From Deefgea tanakiae (GTDB taxonomy: Bacteria > Pseudomonadota > Gammaproteobacteria > Burkholderiales > Chitinibacteraceae): a stretch of DNA of 64,000 nt. Shown here one piece after another: positions 58,517-64,000 of this stretch. The translations under genes and the position numbers were made by a program. How positions within the stretch are numbered: position 1 is the first letter of the stretch; every line of letters starts with the position of its first letter. The DNA is taken from positions 1,240,001-1,304,000 of the forward strand of contig NZ_CP081150.1 in NCBI RefSeq assembly GCF_019665765.1. Reading direction: 5' to 3'. The notes under the pieces are model-generated. The model saw only the letters and a list, made by a program, of their open reading frames with translations, made no database searches and had not been told where the DNA came from.

Positions 58517-60232
58517 TTAGCGCGCCAATATCTTTTTGGCCGCTACATCGCCCCACCATGCGGCCTCTTCAAAAATCGATATGCCACTCAAATCGCTATG
58601 TGCGAATTGAATACGGCTGTTTTGTTGTAATAGACTTTCCACTCCCGTATTGTTCAAAAATCCCACCGTAGGGCTGCTCATCGCGTGGCCGCGCAGGGTG
58701 ATTTCTACCTGTTGCACCGATTCTCGTGCTTTGAATTGACTGCCCCAGCCATAAGCAGCGTCTAGATCTTGCGCTGCGATGGCATACAGCTCGTCGCCAG
58801 TAGCGCGCTCAAGTCGCTGCCGGACAATTTTGGGGTCTTCGTTCGCGTAAGCGTGGTAGGCCGTCATCACGCTGTATTCGGGCTTTGCGGTGCGGATCAA
58901 TTGATGCGTGCCATTGACGAAACCCAGGCTGCGACTGCCATACACGACATTATCCCAAGCCAGCGGATGATGTTCGGGCTCGGTGGGGAAGCGGTTGATT
59001 AAGAAGTTACTGACCTGCCATGGCGCGTGGTGCGTGCCGTGCTGTTTAAGATCGAACCCTAGTCCTTGAATCTCGGGAATGATATGCGCCGCGACATGCA
59101 AGGGCATCGCGCAGATGACATGATCGGCAATGAGTCTAGTTGCCGTTTTAGTGCTGGGGTCTAAAACATCGATCGATACGGTTTGACCTTGCTCTTGAAC
59201 CCGTGTCGCAACGCCCGTCATGCGCTGATTGGCAGTGAGCTTTGATGTCATGTGTCGTATAAGTGGATTGAGCCCGTCTGGCCACGTGAGCACTGCGCCT
59301 TCATGGGCGTTGCTGGCTGTTTTGCTATGTTTTGCGCCGGCGCGGCTTGAATGTTCTATTTCTTCGCCTCGCCTCGAGTCGTTGGTTTGCTCGCCTCTGC
59401 TCGCAAAGTAATGCAGTCCAGCCCATGCCGATGTTTGTGCTAGGCCAATGCCGTAATCGTCGCGGCAGGCGTAGTCGAGATACCAAAGTAGACTCGGGGC
59501 TGTGTATTGATGGCGTTTTAACCAGTCGGCAAAACTGATGTCATCCAGTTTGCGCCATGCAGTGTCTTGGCTTGAATGTGCCATAGGTACACAAAATGGC
59601 CGTTTTCCATCGCTGCCTTTTTGCTGCTTGATTTGCTCGATGTATTGAAAAAAACGTTTCTGCTCAGCGATTTCTGCAGCAGGAATGCCTTGTTGCGGAA
59701 TAAGTCCCTCTTGCCACTGTCCGTTAATCAAAAGCCGATCTTCGGGGGCGTGCACCAATACGCGCTCGTCAAATAGGGGATTGGGCATAAAAGCATTGGC
59801 TTCAATCACGCCCATATCGAGCAATAGCTCGCGAATGTGCGTTGATTCCATCGATGGCAAGGGCAGGTAATGTGCGCCGCGTGGATAGTGGATGTTTGAG
59901 TTGGTATTAGGCGAAAATTGCCCATTGGCGCAATTGCCGCCCCATTCAGGGCCTTCAACCAGCACAAAATCTGTAAATCCATCTTGCACTAAGCGCCACG
60001 CAGCAAATAGGCCCGCCGCGCCCGAGCCCAAAATCGCCACTTTGACGCGTCGTTCACTGCTCGGTTGAATGGGTGATGTATTGTCTCTTAGACTATGTCC
60101 AGCTTCTATTCCCGGTAAATACACCGTAATGGGTAAGCCCCAAGAAGTGAATTTTGTACAGGCAGGAAGTGTGGTCGCTAAACCGAGTGCCGCGCTGCGC
60201 TGTAAAAACTGGCGACGGTTGAGCTGCCACAT
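58517..60232 (-). CDS. Tat-exported FAD-dependent oxidoreductase (amine-oxidase-like)
   Basis: 571 residues. The signal region has a twin-arginine motif (NRRQFLQRS) and LPAC near residue 25, so it may be a lipoprotein exported by Tat with FAD bound. The FAD fold begins VAILGSGAAGLFAAWRLVQDG (about 65-85), then VLVEGPEWGGNC; later HVICAMPLHVAAHIIPE resembles the second nucleotide-binding region. It belongs to the NAD(P)-binding/amine-oxidoreductase superfamily; no catalytic substrate is evident. Stop and start of this and the upstream spermidine-synthase-like gene coincide at 60232 (overlap), so they are one operon, suggesting a polyamine-related substrate. Confidence 0.75.
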   Translation of the reverse strand: MWQLNRRQFLQRSAALGLATTLPACTKFTSWGLPITVYLPGIEAGHSLRDNTSPIQPSSERRVKVAILGSGAAGLFAAWRLVQDGFTDFVLVEGPEWGGNCANGQFSPNTNSNIHYPRGAHYLPLPSMESTHIRELLLDMGVIEANAFMPNPLFDERVLVHAPEDRLLINGQWQEGLIPQQGIPAAEIAEQKRFFQYIEQIKQQKGSDGKRPFCVPMAHSSQDTAWRKLDDISFADWLKRHQYTAPSLLWYLDYACRDDYGIGLAQTSAWAGLHYFASRGEQTNDSRRGEEIEHSSRAGAKHSKTASNAHEGAVLTWPDGLNPLIRHMTSKLTANQRMTGVATRVQEQGQTVSIDVLDPSTKTATRLIADHVICAMPLHVAAHIIPEIQGLGFDLKQHGTHHAPWQVSNFLINRFPTEPEHHPLAWDNVVYGSRSLGFVNGTHQLIRTAKPEYSVMTAYHAYANEDPKIVRQRLERATGDELYAIAAQDLDAAYGWGSQFKARESVQQVEITLRGHAMSSPTVGFLNNTGVESLLQQNSRIQFAHSDLSGISIFEEAAWWGDVAAKKILAR

Positions 60233-61743
60233 CAGCGAATCACCTTCGCCCAGTCTTGCTCAAAATAATTCACCAGCGATTGATTATTCAGCTGATTGAT
60301 TTCAACTTTGACTGGCTGCATATCGGGCGGGAAGAAAAACATTTGCCGCGTGGTTTCTGCATCGAGGAATTTCGTTGCTACGCGATAACTTGTCGGTGGC
60401 GTGTAGCCCGTTTTCTTGCTGGCCAGAATAAAACCCCATTCGCCAAAAGAGGGGACAAAGGCATGATATGGGGATGTATGTAGTCCTACGCTTTGTAGAG
60501 TGGCGTTAATGCACCAATACGAGTAGGGGGCATGTAGCGGTGAGGTCGATTGCACCACCATCAGGCCGTTCTCGCTCAAGTGTTTCATCACCAAGCGGTA
60601 CATCGGTACCGAGTACAGTTTGCCGAGCGCAAAGTTAGAGGGGTCTGGAAAATCAATGATGATGGCGTCAAACACGCCTTGGTCGTTTTCTAGCCATTGC
60701 CCCGCATCGGCATTGATGACTTTGACTTTTGGATTACTGAGTGAACGTTGATTAAAGCCAGTCAGTTTTGGATTGTGCGTAAAGAGGTCGGTCATCGCAG
60801 GATCGAGATCGACCAAGGTGACGTGTTCGATTTGCGGGTATTTTAAGATTTCTCGCACCGCCAATCCATCGCCACCACCCAGCACCAGCACACGGCGCGC
60901 TTGCGGCAGTTTTTCCAAGACGGGATGCACCAATGCTTCGTGATATCGGTATTCGTCGCGGCTAGAAAATTGTAGATTGCCATTGATGTAGAGGCGAGTA
61001 TCGTTTTTCCACTGGGTAATTAAGAGGCGTTGATAGGGTGTGGTTTGGGCGTGGATGATTTCATCGCCATACAGAGCTTTTTCACTCCAACGCGTGAGGT
61101 GATCGGAGGCGAACATCGCACCGACCAAAACAATCAGTGCGATACCCGCCCGCATCAGTTGAATACTGGGTGAAGCCAGTTGCTGGCGAAAAATATGGAT
61201 GGTTAAAAGTGCAATGCCCACATTGATAATGCCAAATAAGATCGCCGAGCGCGCCAAGCCTAAATGCGGTGCCAAGATCAACGGAAACACCAGCGAAACG
61301 GCCAGCGCGCCCATATAGTCGAAAGTCAGAACGCGGCTGACGATTTCATTGAATGAAGTTTGCCGCTGATTCAGTACCCGCATCACCAGTGGCACTTCCA
61401 TCCCCACCAAAATGCCTGTGATAAATACCAGCGCATACAGCACGGAGCGAAACGGTGTACTCGCCCAAGCGAATACGACAAATAAAAGTGTGGCAGACAA
61501 ACCGCCAATCAGGCCGACCAAGAGTTCGACTTCAATAAACGTATCGAGCGTACGTTCTTCTTTCACATATTTAGAGAAGTGCGAGCCAATCCCCATGGCA
61601 AATAAGTAACAGCCAATAATCGATGAAAACTGCAGGATGGAATCGCCCATCAGGTAGCTGGCGAGCGCAGCGGCAATCAATTCGTAAGCGAGTCCGCAGC
61701 TAGCTACAACAAAAACCGAAAGGATCAGCAGTTTATCTCGCAT
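60232..61743 (-). CDS. Membrane-bound spermidine-synthase-like protein
   Basis: 503 residues. About 1-215 has seven hydrophobic segments (LLILSVFVVASCGLAYELIA, then VFVVF-type helices). About 220-460 is a spermidine-synthase fold: VLVLGGGDGLAVREILKYP, VTLVDLDPAMTDLF and FDAIIIDFPDP, in place of the usual D-x-x-D-P of SpeE; the SAM-binding loop is intact, but key polyamine residues cannot be checked by eye. Such TM-SpeE fusions are common in bacteria, and their activity is debated. It is followed with overlap by the FAD oxidoreductase. The gene diverges from the DUF350 gene by 61 bases. Confidence 0.85.
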   Translation of the reverse strand: MRDKLLILSVFVVASCGLAYELIAAALASYLMGDSILQFSSIIGCYLFAMGIGSHFSKYVKEERTLDTFIEVELLVGLIGGLSATLLFVVFAWASTPFRSVLYALVFITGILVGMEVPLVMRVLNQRQTSFNEIVSRVLTFDYMGALAVSLVFPLILAPHLGLARSAILFGIINVGIALLTIHIFRQQLASPSIQLMRAGIALIVLVGAMFASDHLTRWSEKALYGDEIIHAQTTPYQRLLITQWKNDTRLYINGNLQFSSRDEYRYHEALVHPVLEKLPQARRVLVLGGGDGLAVREILKYPQIEHVTLVDLDPAMTDLFTHNPKLTGFNQRSLSNPKVKVINADAGQWLENDQGVFDAIIIDFPDPSNFALGKLYSVPMYRLVMKHLSENGLMVVQSTSPLHAPYSYWCINATLQSVGLHTSPYHAFVPSFGEWGFILASKKTGYTPPTSYRVATKFLDAETTRQMFFFPPDMQPVKVEINQLNNQSLVNYFEQDWAKVIR

Positions 61744-61804
61744 GGATATTTCGAATGTTTTGGGTCAGAATGACAGCATTATGCCTGAGCAGAGTAAGGA
61801 ATGA

Positions 61805-62209
61805 ATGATGTTAGCCAGTTATTTGCCCCCCTTGATTGGATATTTCAGTTACCTCGCGTCGGCTCTTGCGATGCTGATTGTGTTTGCAGTGTTGTACATC
61901 AAAGTCACGCCGTTTGATGAACTTGCCTTGATCCGTGATGGCTGCACCGCAGCGGCGCTGTCGTTTGGCGGGGCGTTGGTCGGCTTTTCGTTGGCGCTGG
62001 CCTCCAGCGCATTGCATCTCAATCGCTTGGAGTATTTCATTATCTGGGGTGCATTGGCCGGTGTCATTCAGATTCTGGTTTATGTGTGCCTTACACGCTG
62101 CATCAAAGAAATGCCGCAGGCGATTATGGAAAACAATGTTGCAGTGGGCGCGCTAGCAGGGAGCGTTTCCTTGGCGGTCGGCGTGATTAATGCGGGTTGT
62201 TTGTCTTAA
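61805..62209 (+). CDS. DUF350 membrane protein (YjfL-like)
   Basis: 134 residues with four hydrophobic segments (YFSYLASALAMLIVFAVLYI; ALSFGGALVGFSLALASSAL; YFIIWGALAGVIQILVYVCL; GALAGSVSLAVGVINAGCL). The pattern K-x-x-P-F-D-E at about 35 (KVTPFDELALIRDG) and R-C-I-K-E-M-P-Q are typical of the DUF350/YjfL family. Function unknown; in E. coli yjfL lies near yjfJ (PspA family). ATG 61805 or 61808, preceded by AAGGA. First gene of the rightward end segment, facing away from the SpeE-like gene. Confidence 0.85.
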   Translation: MMLASYLPPLIGYFSYLASALAMLIVFAVLYIKVTPFDELALIRDGCTAAALSFGGALVGFSLALASSALHLNRLEYFIIWGALAGVIQILVYVCLTRCIKEMPQAIMENNVAVGALAGSVSLAVGVINAGCLS

Positions 62210-62229
62210 ATTTTAGGGTTTTGAAAGAA

Positions 62230-62526
62230 ATGAATGCATCGCTTTTTCGTTACACACTGGTCGTTCTTGCATTTTTACTGGCGGGGCTAGAGGCTTATCA
62301 GTTTACGCAAACCTTTGCATGGAGCGACGCGCTGATTGCCCTTGGTTTTTTGTTGATGGGGATTTCGATGTGGAGTAACCCGAGTTTGGTGTGGCCTTAT
62401 GAAGTGGCGAAACCGAACGAGATGGCACGAATTACGCCACAAGTTTCGCATGCGATGTATTCGATTGCGCGCATTTTGGTTGCGGGCGGTGTCGTGATCA
62501 AGGTTTTTCAAGCTTTTGCGGTGTGA
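62230..62526 (+). CDS. Small membrane protein of unknown function
   Basis: 98 residues from ATG 62230 (GAAAGAA before it). Three hydrophobic segments: TLVVLAFLLAGLEAYQF, ALIALGFLLMGISMW, and IARILVAGGVVIKVFQAFAV; a short cytoplasmic loop NPSLVWPYEVAKPNEMARI lies between the second and third. I do not recognise a family. It follows the DUF350 gene by 20 bases and probably works with it in the membrane; nothing more can be read. Confidence 0.65.
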   Translation: MNASLFRYTLVVLAFLLAGLEAYQFTQTFAWSDALIALGFLLMGISMWSNPSLVWPYEVAKPNEMARITPQVSHAMYSIARILVAGGVVIKVFQAFAV

Positions 62527-62602
62527 GTTGTGCTGTGGATTTATGAATTGAGTCATTCTGACTCAATTGTTGTTTCCTAATCGTGATTTTGGAGCTTGGA
62601 CT

Positions 62603-62902
62603 ATGGCATTCGGTAATGTGGCAGTGGATGGGAGAAAGGTGGTTGATGGTTTTCAAGTCGGCAATCTTCATATTCTTGCTGGCGGCGTTTTGCGAGTGAA
62701 TGGCTTTGTGATTGGAAATTTGATTGTTGAAGCTGGCTCAAAAACGGTGATTTCTGGGTTCTTGATCGGGAATCTTGTTCGTCGCGGCGGCGAACTTGAA
62801 GTGGGTGGTTTTCATGTTGGTAATGTGATTGATCAGTCCAAAGCCTTGGAACAAAAGTTTTTAAAACCAGTCGCGCCAAAACGCGTTCATCAATTGAAGT
62901 AA
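62603..62902 (+). CDS. Beta-solenoid repeat protein (bactofilin-like)
   Basis: 99 residues from ATG 62603, with TTGGAG before it. It contains four imperfect repeats of about 17-18 residues that each begin G-F-x-[VI]-G-N-[LV]: GFQVGNLHI, GFVIGNLIV, GFLIGNLVR, GFHVGNVI. This gives a regular beta-helix like bactofilins, whose turns are spaced similarly, but the repeat is more exact than in usual bactofilins. The tail is basic. It may assemble into filaments at the membrane next to the SPFH protein coded downstream. No name can be given with certainty. Confidence 0.65.
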   Translation: MAFGNVAVDGRKVVDGFQVGNLHILAGGVLRVNGFVIGNLIVEAGSKTVISGFLIGNLVRRGGELEVGGFHVGNVIDQSKALEQKFLKPVAPKRVHQLK

Positions 62903-62927
62903 TCAGTCTATCAATTTGGAGATCGTC

Positions 62928-64000
62928 ATGAGTCTCGGTTCATTTATTAAAAAGCAATTTATCGACATTCTGCAGTGGAATGAAGACAGCGATGGCGTGT
63001 TGGCTTATCGCTTTCCAATGGCTGATTTTGAAATTCAGTACGGTGGCAGCCTCACGGTGCGCGAATCGCAAATGGCGGTGTTTTTGAATGAAGGCCAAGT
63101 TGCTGATGTATTTGGCGCTGGCATGTACAAGCTCACCACGCAAACGCTGCCAGTACTGACTTACCTGAAAAACTGGGACAAGCTGTTTGAGTCGCCATTC
63201 AAATCGGATGTGTATTTCTTTAGCACCCGCCTGCAGCTTGGCCGTAAATGGGGTACCCCGCAACCAATTACGATTCGCGATGCTGATTTTGGTATGGTGC
63301 GAATGCGTGCGTTTGGTGTTTATTCGTATAAATTGGTCGATCCCAAATTATTCTTTACCGAAATCAGCGGTACGCGTGAAGTCTATACCCGCGACGATTT
63401 AGAGCTGCAATTGCGTAATTTGGTGATCTCAACGATGACCAGCGCCCTTGGCGGATCAGGCGTGCCATTCCTTGATATGGCGGGTAATCAAGGCTTGATG
63501 GGACAAAAAATCAGCGAAGCGCTGGTTCCTGTGTTCGCCAAATACGGTTTGGAACTCGACAACTTCGCCGTTGAAAACATCAGCTTGCCGGAAGAACTAC
63601 AAAAAGCCATTGATACGCGGATTTCGATGGGCATGATTGGCGATATGGCCAGATTCACCCAATACCAAACCGCCACTGCGATTCCTCTTGCCGCACAAAA
63701 CGAAGGCGGCATGGCCGGAATCGGCGCAAGTATGGCGGCGGGTGTGGGTATGGGTCAGATGATGGCGAACGCCATGAATACAGCCATGAACCCAAATGCT
63801 CAAGCAGCGCCGCAAGCGGGCGTTGGTGTCGGCATGGGAGTTGATGGTGGTATGGGTGTAGGACTATTTGCTAATGCAGGACAGCAAGCAATACCCGCAG
63901 CAGCATCGCCAGCACCTAGTGCGCCACAAGCAGTCGCTATTGATCCAAATAGCCCTCAGGCCAAACTCGGTCAACTCAAAGGCTTGCTCGACCAAGGCTT
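62928..64000 (+). CDS. SPFH/Band-7 protein, YdjI-like (3' end outside window)
   Basis: Open frame from ATG 62928 (GGAG 7-10 bases before it) to the window end, 357 codons and incomplete. It begins MSLGSFIKKQFIDILQWNED, then ITIRDADFGMVRMRAFG and the SPFH core LRNLVISTMTSALG, and ENISLPEELQKAIDTRISMG, as in YdjI-type virion-core-like/SPFH proteins. A Gly/Ala/Met-rich linker follows (about 255-330), and then a segment SPQAKLGQLKGLLDQG likely to start a C-terminal zinc-ribbon or SHOCT-like part not seen. These proteins gather at membranes and are linked to stress. Last gene of the rightward end segment here. Confidence 0.85.
   Translation, partial: MSLGSFIKKQFIDILQWNEDSDGVLAYRFPMADFEIQYGGSLTVRESQMAVFLNEGQVADVFGAGMYKLTTQTLPVLTYLKNWDKLFESPFKSDVYFFSTRLQLGRKWGTPQPITIRDADFGMVRMRAFGVYSYKLVDPKLFFTEISGTREVYTRDDLELQLRNLVISTMTSALGGSGVPFLDMAGNQGLMGQKISEALVPVFAKYGLELDNFAVENISLPEELQKAIDTRISMGMIGDMARFTQYQTATAIPLAAQNEGGMAGIGASMAAGVGMGQMMANAMNTAMNPNAQAAPQAGVGVGMGVDGGMGVGLFANAGQQAIPAAASPAPSAPQAVAIDPNSPQAKLGQLKGLLDQG

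Noticed and set aside
1-64000. CRISPR array or prophage
   Set aside because: No regularly spaced direct repeats, cas genes, integrase or phage structural genes were seen.

Overview
The window looks like a chromosomal segment of a Gram-negative betaproteobacterium, most likely order Neisseriales and perhaps a Chitinibacter/Deefgea-like genus. This placement is inferred from protein style (RNase R, HslR, SufS/SufE, NudB, YgfX-like, RhlE-type helicase and Wza/Wzx-type export genes); no rRNA is present to confirm it.

Layout. (1) 1-12.5 kb is accessory: the end of a PapD-like chaperone gene, a fimbrial adhesin/pilin, an isolated fimbrial-like secreted protein, a CSS-type EAL phosphodiesterase translationally coupled to an IprA-like winged-helix regulator, two adjacent related exported proteins of unknown function (5.7-8.4 kb), a second IprA-like regulator, a complete IS3-family element with 3-bp target duplication, and a truncated ybaK. 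Gene density is low and several perfect hairpins lie in the gaps. (2) 12.7-42.1 kb is a large exopolysaccharide locus of the Wzx/Wzy type. It has a rightward arm (12.7-18.0 kb: glycosyltransferases, acyltransferases, PilZ protein), a leftward arm (31.3-18.0 kb: hybrid kinase, receiver, HPt, STAS protein, NDP-sugar pyrophosphorylase, Wzc-like co-polymerase, GT25, methyltransferase, flippase, Wza, H-NOX, HNOBA-phosphatase-kinase, OmpR-type regulator) and a second rightward arm (31.4-42.1 kb: initiating sugar transferase, a WecG fusion protein, glycosyltransferases, acyltransferase, glycoside-hydrolase-like protein, Wzy-like polymerase). A receiver-TPR protein follows. (3) 44.4-58.5 kb is ordinary core genome: two identical tRNA-Leu genes, rnr, small proteins, a DEAD-box helicase, MscS-like channel, Smr protein, hslR, HDOD protein, an amino-acid-binding protein, sufE-sufS and nudB. 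(4) 58.5-64 kb has a Tat-type FAD oxidoreductase, a membrane-bound spermidine-synthase-like protein, DUF350, a small membrane protein, a beta-solenoid repeat protein and an SPFH/YdjI-like protein cut by the window end; this resembles envelope-stress gene sets seen elsewhere.

How the genes work together. The polysaccharide locus has its own signalling layer. A stand-alone H-NOX gas sensor lies 6 bases upstream of a protein that begins with an HNOBA domain and continues with PAS, PP2C (SpoIIE) and anti-sigma-type kinase domains; a STAS protein with the phosphorylatable serine is in the same arm. This looks like a gas-responsive partner switch controlling polysaccharide synthesis, built like a split soluble guanylate cyclase sensor with a different output. 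c-di-GMP input is also present (PilZ in the locus, EAL in the accessory region). I regard the H-NOX/HNOBA switch as the most interesting system here.
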